Assembly (NCBI RefSeq): GCF_011603255.1
Contig: NZ_JAANCM010000001.1
Span: 62,001-126,000 of the forward strand
DNA: 64,000 nt
From: Ferranicluibacter rubi
GTDB lineage: Bacteria > Pseudomonadota > Alphaproteobacteria > Rhizobiales > Rhizobiaceae
Direction: 5' to 3'
Every line of letters begins with the position of its first letter. Within the stretch, counting starts at the first letter, position 1. Under the pieces are notes generated by a model. That model did no database searches, was not told where the DNA came from, and was given only the letters and a program-made list of their open reading frames with translations. Made by a program: the position numbers and the translations under genes. Positions 30,133 to 38,884 of this stretch are shown piece by piece.

Positions 30133-31437
30133 TCATGGAGCCTGACTGGCCGTCAGGATTTGGTCGCTCAGTTCAAGGGCGACCTTTGCTGAGATGAAAT
30201 TGCAGGCCTCGTGGACACCGTCGTTTTTCTTACTATCGCAGTAGTCCGAGACGGACTTTACGCATATGAACATGGGTTTGACGACGTTGGTGTTCTTCGC
30301 CGCGTAATAGAGGCCGTAAGCCTCCATATCAGCCGCCAGGATATCCTCGTTGAGGCTCTTTATCCTCGGTATCATGTACTCGTCCGCTATTACCGCTCCG
30401 CCCGATGCCACCGGTCCGTATCGGACTTGCGGAGAGGTCAGGTCGTAGTTGGGCGCTAGACCCTTGATGGTTGTAATTTCCTCGTGGGAGAACTTGTATC
30501 CGGAGGTCCGCATGGCGCGGCATGCGGAAGTGACCGATGGGTGCTCCACCGCAAGCGGCGTGGGACGGGCATAAAAAGTTCTCCGGCCATGGGTGATCGA
30601 GCTGTCTTCGTTCACGATTTCCACGTCGGTCACCCCGGCCATGGCTTCGGGAAATTTCTCGATGGCCCATTTTCCGTAATCCCAGTCAAAGACCTGCTGG
30701 AAAAGAACGATATCGCCCAGTTTGACCTTTTCTGGCATGCCGCCGCATATCCCGGACATCACTATAAGTTTGGGCCTGTATTGCAAAAGGAGCACCTGCG
30801 TCGCGGATGCGACGGAGGACTGGCCTGCCCTCCCAATCGCGAACGCTACGCCTCTTCGATTCCTGCCGTCAGAGGAAGTGAAGGCGAAACGCTTCACGCC
30901 TTGCATCTCTTCGCAATCTACGAGGGTCAGCCGTTGATTGTACGCAGCCATCTCGCTGTCCAGAGCCGTGATAATGCAGAGATCGACATCATACCGACTG
31001 TTGCGGCTTAGCTGGCGCGCCTTCGAAACGCGTTTAGCGTAGGAGAGCTTGTCGCGAAGGTCTTCTTTCCACGTCCCTCCATCATCCTCTTCGATCACCG
31101 CGAGGACGTGGGAGCCGATCGTCTTCGACACGGCCGATACGGCGCTTGGTTCCTTGGTGATCCCAATGATGTCTGCCGGGATATGGAGCGTTTCCGTCTG
31201 AAAGATTTCGACAAGTAGGTTCTCAACAACTTCGTAGCTCGGAATGCCTCGGCCTTTTTTGTATTGAAGCGTGAGGTCCAGGATCGCGATGTCAAACATG
31301 TCGTTGCGGAGTTTCTCCGTGGCCGACCGAACGTCGTCCGCCACTGCGACGTCACCTTCTTCGCAGCCGCATTCAACCAGCAGCGCGCTAATCTTCGACG
31401 CGATTTCCTCGCGGTCATGGACGACCAAGGCCCTCAT
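30133..31437 (-). CDS. dtcC: Detocs effector: receiver domain fused to a nucleoside phosphorylase-like domain
   Basis: A 434-residue protein. Residues 1-130 are a response-regulator receiver (VVHDREE acidic pocket, phosphoacceptor D54 in AILDLTL, ITKEPSA in place of the usual later segment). Residues 150-430 are a purine nucleosidase/phosphorylase-like domain: VMSGICGGMPEKVKLGDIV, VFDWDYGKW, DILAADMEAYGLYYA and KSVSDYCDSKKNDGVHEACN. Receiver plus this domain is the DtcC effector of Detocs, shown to split ATP to adenine and ribose-5'-triphosphate in phage-infected cells. It directly follows the stand-alone receiver gene with no gap. Assignment rests on architecture and gene order; ATP specificity is inferred from the family. 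Confidence 0.82.
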   Translation of the reverse strand: MRALVVHDREEIASKISALLVECGCEEGDVAVADDVRSATEKLRNDMFDIAILDLTLQYKKGRGIPSYEVVENLLVEIFQTETLHIPADIIGITKEPSAVSAVSKTIGSHVLAVIEEDDGGTWKEDLRDKLSYAKRVSKARQLSRNSRYDVDLCIITALDSEMAAYNQRLTLVDCEEMQGVKRFAFTSSDGRNRRGVAFAIGRAGQSSVASATQVLLLQYRPKLIVMSGICGGMPEKVKLGDIVLFQQVFDWDYGKWAIEKFPEAMAGVTDVEIVNEDSSITHGRRTFYARPTPLAVEHPSVTSACRAMRTSGYKFSHEEITTIKGLAPNYDLTSPQVRYGPVASGGAVIADEYMIPRIKSLNEDILAADMEAYGLYYAAKNTNVVKPMFICVKSVSDYCDSKKNDGVHEACNFISAKVALELSDQILTASQAP

Positions 31438-31905
31438 TCAAGCTCTCCAGTTCATAATCAGGCTCTGGAGATCGTCTCTCCATCCGGTGTCTTGATAGCG
31501 GACCACGCCAAGGAAATTCTTGCCAATCTTGGCGGCAGCGGTCGCTGCGATCTTGTCCAACCCCACAAGTTCCGTCATCCGCTCTTCGGAGCGCGCTGCT
31601 TCGAAGTAGTCGAAACCCGTGATGATTATAGTCGGAAGACTCACCTCGAAGAGGTAGAGGTATTCGATGATGTCGAGACCACCTAAATTAGCATGGCCCC
31701 CTCTAGCGACATTCACTTTGCCCGATCGGATGTCGATCGACATGTCCAGAAGCAGAAGAGACCAGGGGCAACGGCCGAGTTCGTCGATCGCCGAAACAGA
31801 AGTGGTCGACCGGTGAAAGGACGAACCTTGCGGGCACGAAGGCCGCGCTACCAGCGCAATATCTTCAAACTTGTCGTCACGGTCTTCTACGATCAAAATC
31901 TTCAT
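31438..31905 (-). CDS. dtcB: Detocs stand-alone receiver protein
   Basis: A 155-residue single receiver domain with no output domain: KILIVEDRDDKFEDI (acidic pocket), LLLLDMSIDI (phosphoacceptor aspartate near residue 54) and LPTIIITGFDY (beta-4 with a threonine). In Detocs the DtcB protein drains phosphate from the kinase and prevents accidental activation of the effector. The ATG at 31905 overlaps the kinase stop by one base (TGATG); a GTG one codon upstream is possible. It is followed immediately by the effector gene. The three-gene order makes the role likely. Confidence 0.8.
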   Translation of the reverse strand: MKILIVEDRDDKFEDIALVARPSCPQGSSFHRSTTSVSAIDELGRCPWSLLLLDMSIDIRSGKVNVARGGHANLGGLDIIEYLYLFEVSLPTIIITGFDYFEAARSEERMTELVGLDKIAATAAAKIGKNFLGVVRYQDTGWRDDLQSLIMNWRA

Positions 31906-34900
31906 CACGCGCAGGTGCCTACGGGAAGCAGGATGTGGAAAGCCTTGCGGCGCTTGTAGATCTTGATCAGAGACGGTTCCCCGATAACGGAGGCAGCGAG
32001 GAAGGCAACTTTTTCAAGTCCCGTGTTTCCGCTGTTGAATATGCCTTCGGTGTAACTACCCGAAGGCCTGCCTTCAATGGTCCACTCCGCGTCATCGTCA
32101 CCCCGTCTCGGCGACGAGAAGAGTACCAGCATCTTTCCACTGGATTTAATGGGTTTGATCCGCAAACGGGTTTTGTTCCCAGATCCGTACTTGACTGCGT
32201 TCAGCGTCAACTCCGACATGGCGACAAAGAGATTGCGGATATTCTGAGGCAAGACCTCAACACCCTGAAACTGTTGCGAAAGACGCGGGAAAGCAATTTC
32301 ATCGTTCTGAACCTCTTGTTCAAACCGACCTTCCACCGCCAGCAGCAGTTCCGCGAAACTAATTGACTTGTCACGCGCGTGCGCTGGGGACTTGAACCAT
32401 TCCCGAAGTTCCACCGCGGTCTTGTTGATGGCCTGAAGCGCGACCCGTTCTGCAGCTAGGACATCCGACGGCGAACGCGTCGAGCGCGCATCGGCGGAAG
32501 CCGCCTCGATCACACTTTTGAGGTTGTGCACGAGCTCGCCTGAGAGCAACTCTTGGGCCTCTCCAAGGAACACGTCCAGTCGCGATCGGATCCACTCGAT
32601 GACCGCGTCTATCAGGTCTTCCTGCGAGTTCGTCTGCGCGAACCCCTTGATGAAGGCGTCGAGGTCGGCCTGGCTGGGCACGAAGTTAAAGAGCGCCGTC
32701 TCGGGTGAATTGCGACCCGTGTGCATATATCTCCGGACCCAGTCGCGGACCGTCAGGGACACGACCTCTCTATACATCGCGAACATCGCGTTCTTCACCG
32801 GAAGACGGAGGTTAAATGCCAGCCTTGCCGCCTCAAGCGACCGATCAAATTCGCGGCGGATGTTGTCGTGTCGAATTCGTATCGCAAGTACCGACTCGAT
32901 CCCATGCGCCGGGTTGGAAAAAAAGACTTCGATGGCCTGGAATGCCATCTGCGCAATGTAGGTTTCGTTGTTCCGCGCCAGATAGCTGGCGCTTTGCTTG
33001 TTCGAAAAATAATGTGAAAACTTGGTTTGCGCCTGCGATATAATATCTAGGGAGTTGTATTTTTTCGAGAGAGGAATGTAGGCTTTGTAGATGTCCGCCG
33101 TCGCGGAGAGCGCCTCGTTCTTGATCGTGTCCCAATTGATCTCAAACTGGTTCGCGTTGACGCTCATCAAGGACAGGACGCTGATCACCGCCTTCTGTTC
33201 TTTCTCGAGTTCCTGCCCAGTGATCGTATCTTCCGAAAACTTGAATTTTTTAACTAGAGCTTCTAAGGCGTTCATCCGTTCGCTTATCGCAGCAGTGAAA
33301 TTGTTCTCCAGATTCAGATGCAGTATTTCATCGGCGGTCAAAAAGCGCCGTAGGAATACGATCGACGCAGCCCCGTACTCTACCGCTAGTGCGTCAGCGA
33401 ACACATCGACGCGAGGGAATTGTTCTGCCCAGGGCCGCATCGCGAAGCGCAGGATGGCTGAGTCATGCCGACGCTCCTCACTCTGGCGGAGCATTAGCAC
33501 GAAAATGGCATCGCGGTTCTTGAGGAACGGCTTGATCCGGTAAGTGTCGATGATCGTATCTAATGTGGTCCAGTCGATGCCCGAAAGGTACCGCTGCGTA
33601 CCGAAAAGCGGGATATTCACGCGGATCGCTTCAAACCATTCATTGAAACGGAATTCGGCCTCGTTCCGACGCTGTCCCCAATGGAAAACCTTGATCCATC
33701 GCCTTCCGGTGGCGGCAATGACAGCGACCTGCTTTTCAATCAGACCGTCGATCTCCTGAACACTGTTGACGAGGCGTCCGCACGCGTGGGTGTGTCGAAG
33801 GAATGCGTATCCGCGGGGCGAGGTCGCGGTCCAGGACGTCAGTGCCCCGAAAAGCGCGATCTGTGTGAACAGGTCGAAGAACTCGGTCACGAGATTTTGA
33901 CGGGGCCACATGTAGAGCGAAGTCATGAAGACCCGTAGAACTCTCCCGGCGGTAGAGAAACTATATCTCGTGGTCCAGGAAGACAGCTCGTGGAAATCCG
34001 CTATGTCTGGATACTTCTCGAAACGAAGGCGATAGAGCGTCTCGAGAAGCGGCCTGCTGATCTGCGGTCCCGACCCGGCCTCCAGCGAGAACACGGCACG
34101 ATAGAATTCCGCCGTTTCCGAGGTCAGCCCAAGCGTCGAGAAGACTGCGGATGTTCCGTCTATCTCCGTAGCGATCGAAGCGCCTGATACGTGGTCGACT
34201 ATGGCGTTCAAGCGGGAGTTTCGAGTGGTTCCAGCGAGTTTGCTGAGCAAACGCACCTCTTCCGGCGAAGGGGCTGCACAACTGGCCAGGACAGCTTCGT
34301 AGAATCTGGCGACCAATATGACGGCGTCGTACGGGTGAACAAGTAGAGCGAGATAGAATGTGTGCGATGCTGAGGCGCTGATCACGTGATTGTCGTCGAT
34401 CAAGGTCTGGATGACCTCTCTCTCCGCGTTCAGTATATCGGTGTCGGCAAAAAGCTGCTTCAGGAAGAAGTCGAAATGGTCGGAGTCCGGCTCCGCGGTG
34501 AAGTAGTAGCTCAACGGATAGAGGAGACGCTGGCGAAGCCAGTCAGCATACATCCCGGCGCCGAAATACTGCGAGATATCTTCGTTATTGCTACCGAAAA
34601 GTGCGCAGTAAGCCTTCATGACGAAAACACATTGGGACCTTCCGCGCGACTCACCAGAAAATTCCGAGGCGATATCTGTATCAAGACCTCCTGACAGGAC
34701 CGCGGTCGAAAGGAGTTTGTCGAACTCATCGATATCTCGATACATGTCGATGTTGTATTCGACATAATCGCATAACAGATCGAGGTAACTCACAGCACTG
34801 CGATCGGTTTTGTTGAGCTGGCAAAGAAACAAGAAGTCTTTCTTTGAGAGTTCTAACGCCGTGAATGCCTCGTCCGGTTTAAGAAAAAGGAGCTTCTTTC

Positions 34901-35042
34901 GCAGGAACGAATTCAAGTTTGAGATGGCCGAGGTATCGGAAAGCAATTGGGAAATCTTCCATCGAAACGGCCTGTAACCCCGGTCCCCGCGGGCAATGTT
35001 TTTGAGGTCCAAACCGATCGACTTACGGATTCTACGTTCCAT
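31905..35042 (-). CDS. dtcA: Detocs sensor kinase
   Basis: A 1045-residue protein, soluble by inspection. About 800 N-terminal residues are helical and unrecognised, consistent with the large repeat-like sensor of DtcA. A dimerisation/phosphoacceptor-like helix has ELVHNLKSVIEAA with histidine 839. The C-terminal 110 residues are a GHKL ATPase with N-box ELTLNAVKYG (about 940) and G-box NSGNTGLEKVAFLA (about 997). It would detect infection and phosphorylate the downstream receivers. ATG at 35042 is used (GTG precedes it). The D-box between the N and G boxes is weak, but sequence of this family diverges strongly from standard kinases. Confidence 0.8.
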   Translation of the reverse strand: MERRIRKSIGLDLKNIARGDRGYRPFRWKISQLLSDTSAISNLNSFLRKKLLFLKPDEAFTALELSKKDFLFLCQLNKTDRSAVSYLDLLCDYVEYNIDMYRDIDEFDKLLSTAVLSGGLDTDIASEFSGESRGRSQCVFVMKAYCALFGSNNEDISQYFGAGMYADWLRQRLLYPLSYYFTAEPDSDHFDFFLKQLFADTDILNAEREVIQTLIDDNHVISASASHTFYLALLVHPYDAVILVARFYEAVLASCAAPSPEEVRLLSKLAGTTRNSRLNAIVDHVSGASIATEIDGTSAVFSTLGLTSETAEFYRAVFSLEAGSGPQISRPLLETLYRLRFEKYPDIADFHELSSWTTRYSFSTAGRVLRVFMTSLYMWPRQNLVTEFFDLFTQIALFGALTSWTATSPRGYAFLRHTHACGRLVNSVQEIDGLIEKQVAVIAATGRRWIKVFHWGQRRNEAEFRFNEWFEAIRVNIPLFGTQRYLSGIDWTTLDTIIDTYRIKPFLKNRDAIFVLMLRQSEERRHDSAILRFAMRPWAEQFPRVDVFADALAVEYGAASIVFLRRFLTADEILHLNLENNFTAAISERMNALEALVKKFKFSEDTITGQELEKEQKAVISVLSLMSVNANQFEINWDTIKNEALSATADIYKAYIPLSKKYNSLDIISQAQTKFSHYFSNKQSASYLARNNETYIAQMAFQAIEVFFSNPAHGIESVLAIRIRHDNIRREFDRSLEAARLAFNLRLPVKNAMFAMYREVVSLTVRDWVRRYMHTGRNSPETALFNFVPSQADLDAFIKGFAQTNSQEDLIDAVIEWIRSRLDVFLGEAQELLSGELVHNLKSVIEAASADARSTRSPSDVLAAERVALQAINKTAVELREWFKSPAHARDKSISFAELLLAVEGRFEQEVQNDEIAFPRLSQQFQGVEVLPQNIRNLFVAMSELTLNAVKYGSGNKTRLRIKPIKSSGKMLVLFSSPRRGDDDAEWTIEGRPSGSYTEGIFNSGNTGLEKVAFLAASVIGEPSLIKIYKRRKAFHILLPVGTCA

Positions 35043-35551
35043 CACTCTCGGCTATACAGATTCGCGCGGTGCGTGCAATAGGGCATCCGGCATTACAGAC
35101 GACACCCTGCATGTTTCCGTTGTAGAATGGAAGACGTAAGGCAGCACTGTCTTTGTTTGCTCCCAAGCATGGCAGTTCAACCGTTTTGCCTTCGTACGCT
35201 ATAGCTTCTTCGAAAGAGGTGTATGTCCGCTTTCAGGGAGAGTTTCTACTCACTGGGCGACCGGAATGAGGGCGCAAAGCGGAAATTATTTCCGCCTCGG
35301 GGCCGTGAGCAGACCGACTGGTTCTGGAGCTCAAGGAAGAATTAGCTGCCATAGAGCGTGAGAGACCTTCATGACCGATTCCGACGCCTCGGAGTCGTTT
35401 GACGCCCTTTCAGCTTGCCGCCGTTAGCGGACGTTGCGTCTGAACGCCGAACTGAACCTGCTCGTCTCTAATTTTTAGTCCTTTGGGAATAAGCGCCGTT
35501 GCAGAACGTCTTCCGTTGGCCAATCGCGGCCGAACCGAAGGACACCGAGCC
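35043..35551. other. Spacer between the Detocs-like set and the ECF sigma module
   Basis: No supported gene. Holds a full palindrome repeat at 35279-35295 and a TGTCCGCTTTC word near 35224 that recurs near 44143. Base composition changes across this spacer: coding DNA to the right is clearly more G+C-rich. Confidence 0.5.
35263..35295. repeat. Island palindromic repeat, copy 3 with flank
   Basis: Perfect 17-base palindrome GCGGAAATTATTTCCGC at 35279-35295, preceded by GGAATGAGGGCGCAAA. This copy is the best match to an overall consensus. Confidence 0.78.
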
Positions 35552-35968
35552 ATGAAGACCCTTTTCGCAGCCATCACCATTCTTTCCGCCGCGGCTTCGA
35601 CCGCGCTTGCGGGTCCCGCCGGCGACATGGCGAAGGCGCATATCGAAGCGATCGCCAAGGGCGATAGCGCCGCGGTCACCGCCGCCTATGCCCCGTCCGC
35701 AACGCTTCACTGGGTCGGGGGGCCGCTCGATGGCACCTACACGGGCCCCGAGATCGTCGCGACCTGGGCAAAGTTCGCCAAGGCGCAGACGGGCCTCAAG
35801 GCCACCATCGTCGAGATGCGCGAGAGCGTGAACTCGAAGGGCGCCACCGTCGTCGCCGATGTCGTCTTCGCCAACGACAACAAGATCCCGGTGCGCTACG
35901 TCATGATGTTCCGGGACGGCACGCTCACCGATGAGATCTGGCAGATCGACCCCGCGCTGGAGAAGTAA
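35552..35968 (+). CDS. Exported SnoaL/NTF2-like protein
   Basis: A 138-residue protein with a signal peptide (MKTLFAAITILSAAASTALAG, cleavage after ALA near residue 20). The mature domain of about 115 residues looks like the SnoaL/DUF4440 cone fold: AKAHIEAIAKGDSAAVTAAYAPSATLHWVGGPLDG, TGPEIVATWAKF and the terminal DEIWQIDP. Such domains bind small molecules or act as isomerase-like enzymes; function unknown. It starts 3 bp before the ECF sigma gene, so it leads that operon and could be the periplasmic input or a main target of the sigma factor. Confidence 0.7.
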   Translation: MKTLFAAITILSAAASTALAGPAGDMAKAHIEAIAKGDSAAVTAAYAPSATLHWVGGPLDGTYTGPEIVATWAKFAKAQTGLKATIVEMRESVNSKGATVVADVVFANDNKIPVRYVMMFRDGTLTDEIWQIDPALEK

Positions 35969-35971
35969 GGC

Positions 35972-36487
35972 ATGTCCACCGACGAGATCGCGGCGCGGAT
36001 CGAACCGCTCATTCCGGGCCTGAGGCGCTATGCCTATGCGCTGGTGCGCGACAGCGACGCCGCCGACGATCTCGTCCAGGACTGCCTGGAGCGCGCCGTC
36101 GGGCGCTGGCACCTGCGCCGGCCCGACGGCGACCTGCGCGCCTGGCTATTCGCCATCCTGCGCAACCTCCACATCTCAGGCCTGCGCCAGCACAAGCGGC
36201 GTGGGCCCCACGTGGCGCTCGACGAGATGGCCTCGCCGCCGGCGGTGGACGGCGACCAGGACGGTCGCGCCGGGCTCCGCGACGTCCTGGCTGGGCTCGA
36301 TGCGCTCAGCGAAGAGCACCGCACCGTCCTCCTTCTCGTCAGCGTCGAAGACATGAGCTACGACGAGGCGGCACGGGTGATCGGGCTTCCGGTCGGCACG
36401 GTCATGTCGCGCCTGTCGCGGGCGCGTGAGAAGCTGCGCGCCATCCTGGAGACCGGGATCCGCGCGCCCTTGAGGAGAGTCAAATGA
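35972..36487 (+). CDS. ECF-type RNA polymerase sigma factor
   Basis: A 171-residue sigma-70 family ECF factor. Region 2 is at residues 10-75 (GLRRYAYALVRDSDAADDLVQDCLERAV, then DLRAWLFAILRN) and region 4 at about 110-160 (ALSEEHRTVLLLVSVEDMSYDEAARVIGLPVGTVMSRLSRAREKLR). Region 3 is absent, as expected for ECF. The stop overlaps the anti-sigma start by ATGA, the usual coupling for a sigma/anti-sigma pair. Target promoters unknown; the adjacent genes are the likely regulon. Confidence 0.92.
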   Translation: MSTDEIAARIEPLIPGLRRYAYALVRDSDAADDLVQDCLERAVGRWHLRRPDGDLRAWLFAILRNLHISGLRQHKRRGPHVALDEMASPPAVDGDQDGRAGLRDVLAGLDALSEEHRTVLLLVSVEDMSYDEAARVIGLPVGTVMSRLSRAREKLRAILETGIRAPLRRVK

Positions 36488-37293
36488 GCCGCAGGGACAC
36501 GCCCGTCGGCGAGGACGACCTGCAAGCCTATGTGGACGGACGGCTCGAGGCCGAGCGGCTGTCCGCAGTCGAGGCCTATCTCACGGAGCGACCGGAGATC
36601 GCCGCGGCCCTCGATCGCGACCGCGAGATCGCCCGGACACTGCGCGAACGCCTTGCCTTCAAGGCCGGGGAGCCGATCCCGGCGCGGTTACGAATCGCCA
36701 ACATCCGCGAGGCCCGGCGCGGTCGGTTTGCTGTCACGCGTCTGCGCCTCGCGGCTGTCATGGGCTGGCTGATCCTCGGCAGCTCCGGCGGGTGGCTGGC
36801 GAACGACGTCCTGCGCGTGCCGCCGCAGATGCCTCGCGTGGCGGTCATGGCCGACGAGGCAATCGCGGCGCATCGCACCTTCGTGGTCGAGGTGGTCCAT
36901 CCCGTCGAAGTGCGCGCGAACGAGGAGGCGCATCTCCTGCAATGGCTGTCGAAGCGGCTTGGAACGCGGCTGTCGGCTCCGGACCTGACAGGGCTCGGAT
37001 ATCGGCTGATGGGTGGGCGCCTGCTGCCTGCGGGCGCAGGTCCTGCCGCGATGCTGATGTACGATGACGACCAGGGCACGCGTCTGACGCTCTTCGTGAA
37101 GACCGACGAGAAGGCCGAGACGTCGTTCCAGTTCGTCGAGGAGGACGGCATCTCCGCCTTCTTCTGGCGCGACGCCGGCCTTGGCTACGTTGTCTCGGCC
37201 GAGGCACCGCGCGAGCGGCTGATGCAGGTGGCGACCGCCGTCTACGACAGCCTGAACCGCTCGGCGCCGAGCCTTTCCGGCGATACGCTGTGA
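36484..37293 (+). CDS. Transmembrane anti-sigma factor
   Basis: A 269-residue protein. The N-terminal 80 residues contain a short anti-sigma helix bundle (EDDLQAYVDGRLEAERLSAVEAYL); the H-x3-C-x2-C zinc motif of ZAS proteins is not present. One membrane helix lies at about residues 84-104 (LRLAAVMGWLILGSSGGWLAN), then a periplasmic domain of about 160 residues with HPVEVRANEEAHLLQWLSKRLG, a segment frequent in redox- or envelope-stress anti-sigma factors of alphaproteobacteria. It should hold the ECF factor at the membrane. ATGA overlaps at both ends show coupled translation. Confidence 0.85.
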   Translation: MSRRDTPVGEDDLQAYVDGRLEAERLSAVEAYLTERPEIAAALDRDREIARTLRERLAFKAGEPIPARLRIANIREARRGRFAVTRLRLAAVMGWLILGSSGGWLANDVLRVPPQMPRVAVMADEAIAAHRTFVVEVVHPVEVRANEEAHLLQWLSKRLGTRLSAPDLTGLGYRLMGGRLLPAGAGPAAMLMYDDDQGTRLTLFVKTDEKAETSFQFVEEDGISAFFWRDAGLGYVVSAEAPRERLMQVATAVYDSLNRSAPSLSGDTL

Positions 37294-38183
37294 CGCTCGA
37301 CCAGCTTCGCGTATTCGTCGCCGTGGCCGAGCGCGAGCATGTAACGGAGGCGGCGAAGGCGCTGAACCTCACGCAGTCGGCGACGAGCGCCGCTATCGCT
37401 GCGCTGGAGGAGCGCCACGATGTCCGGCTGTTCGACCGCGTCGGACGACGGATCGAACTGACCGAAGCGGGGCGCCTGTTCTTGCCCGAGGCCCGCGCGG
37501 TGCTTGCGCGGGCCGAGGATGCCGGCCTCATGCTTTCCGAACTTGCCGGACTGAAGCGGGGTCGTCTCTGCATCGTCGCCAGCCAGACGGTGGCGAACCA
37601 CTGGTTGCCGCCGGTGCTCGCGGGCTTCAAGGCCCGCCATCCCGGCATCGAACTTCGGCTGAGCATCGCCAACACGGCGCGCACGGCCGAGGCGGTGCTG
37701 GATGGCACGGCCGATCTCGGCTTCGTGGAGGACGAGCTCGGCGATGTCCGGCTCGGCACGCAACGCGTCGCCGATGATCGGCTGATGCTGGTCGCGGCAT
37801 CAGGGCACAGAGGCTCTGGGTCTCCCGTCGCGGCCGGGGATCTTGCATCGGCGCGCTGGGTGCTTCGCGAACGAGGCTCGGGCACCCGCGCGATCCTCGA
37901 AGGTGCGCTCGAAGCCTTCGGTGTCGATCTCACCGCGCTGTCGGTCGAACTCGAACTGCCCTCGAACGAGGCCGTGCGCGCGGCGATCGAGGCGGGCGCC
38001 GGCGTCGGGATCCTCCCCGCCGTGGTCGCGGATGCCGCCCTTCGCACGGGGACACTGGTGGCGCTACCCTTCGACCTGCCGTCGCGCGGGTTCTATTCGG
38101 TGTTGGCGAGGGACCGTCACTCGAGCCGCGCCGTCGCCGCCTTTCTCGCCGAGCTGCCGACGATCAAGGTGCCGCCGGCGTGA
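37290..38183 (+). CDS. LysR-family transcriptional regulator
   Basis: A 297-residue LysR regulator. The N-terminal winged helix has LDQLRVFVAVAEREHVTEAAKALNLTQSATSAAIAALEE. The effector domain starts near residue 90 (GRLCIVASQTVANHWLPPVLAGFKARHPGIELRL), the style of the CysB/CbbR/YeiE-like branch. The effector is unknown. It is coupled by ATGA overlaps to the anti-sigma gene before it and the UDG-like gene after it. The position suggests it may control the TDT transporter gene that follows in the opposite direction. Confidence 0.88.
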   Translation: MTLDQLRVFVAVAEREHVTEAAKALNLTQSATSAAIAALEERHDVRLFDRVGRRIELTEAGRLFLPEARAVLARAEDAGLMLSELAGLKRGRLCIVASQTVANHWLPPVLAGFKARHPGIELRLSIANTARTAEAVLDGTADLGFVEDELGDVRLGTQRVADDRLMLVAASGHRGSGSPVAAGDLASARWVLRERGSGTRAILEGALEAFGVDLTALSVELELPSNEAVRAAIEAGAGVGILPAVVADAALRTGTLVALPFDLPSRGFYSVLARDRHSSRAVAAFLAELPTIKVPPA

Positions 38184-38884
38184 TCGATGGATCGACCACG
38201 TCCGGACGACATTCAGTCGACGCGATCGTCGAGCGTCTCGCGGCGCTGCCCGGCAAGGCCAACCTGTTCAACCCCTATGCCGGGTTCGACGCGGAGATTG
38301 AGGACGCTGACGCGCCGGTGACTCGCCGTCGCAATCTTCAACGCTATCTCGCCGCGTTGGCGGATCGCGGCGTCCGTGACCTTTGGCTCGGCGAAGCGCC
38401 CTCGCGCTTCGGAGCGCGTCGGACGGGCGTGCCGTTCACCGGTGACCGGCGGCTCGCCGACCTGTCGGAGCGGCTCGGCCTCGATCCGCCGCTGGCGCGG
38501 GCGACCCGCGAGACCCTGCCGACACCGGAGTCTGGAACCTCCCTGGAGATCTGGAACGCGATACCCGACCCGCTGCCGCTGTTCTGGAACGCGGTGCTCT
38601 TCCATCCCCATCGCGGCGTTCTGCCCTTGCGCAACCGGACGCCCACCTGGACCGAGATCGCCGAACATCGGAAGGTGCTGGAGATAATCGTCGCGATCTT
38701 CGCGCCGCGCCGAATCCTCTGCATCGGCCGGGTGGCGCAGCGTGCGGCGGACGGGCTCGGTATCCCCGCCACCTACGTGCGCCACCCCGCCCAGGGCGGC
38801 GCCGTCCGGTTCCGTGCTGGCGTCGCCGCGTTCCTCAACGACCGACCGCCGGCGGATGCCCCTCCTTCTCTCAGTCGGCCTTGA
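38180..38884 (+). CDS. Uracil-DNA glycosylase superfamily protein
   Basis: A 234-residue protein with features of a UDG-superfamily fold: LWLGEAPSRFGARRTGVPFTGDR (the GEAPG-like motif I with a downstream G-x-PF loop), a central WNAVLFHPH and a C-terminal TYVRHPAQGGAVRFRAGVAAFL that resembles the HPS motif II. The catalytic aspartate/asparagine of family 1 enzymes is not obvious, so glycosylase activity is uncertain. It is the fifth gene of the ECF operon and overlaps LysR by 4 bp. Its end overlaps the convergent TDT gene by 14 bp. Confidence 0.68.
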   Translation: MIDGSTTSGRHSVDAIVERLAALPGKANLFNPYAGFDAEIEDADAPVTRRRNLQRYLAALADRGVRDLWLGEAPSRFGARRTGVPFTGDRRLADLSERLGLDPPLARATRETLPTPESGTSLEIWNAIPDPLPLFWNAVLFHPHRGVLPLRNRTPTWTEIAEHRKVLEIIVAIFAPRRILCIGRVAQRAADGLGIPATYVRHPAQGGAVRFRAGVAAFLNDRPPADAPPSLSRP

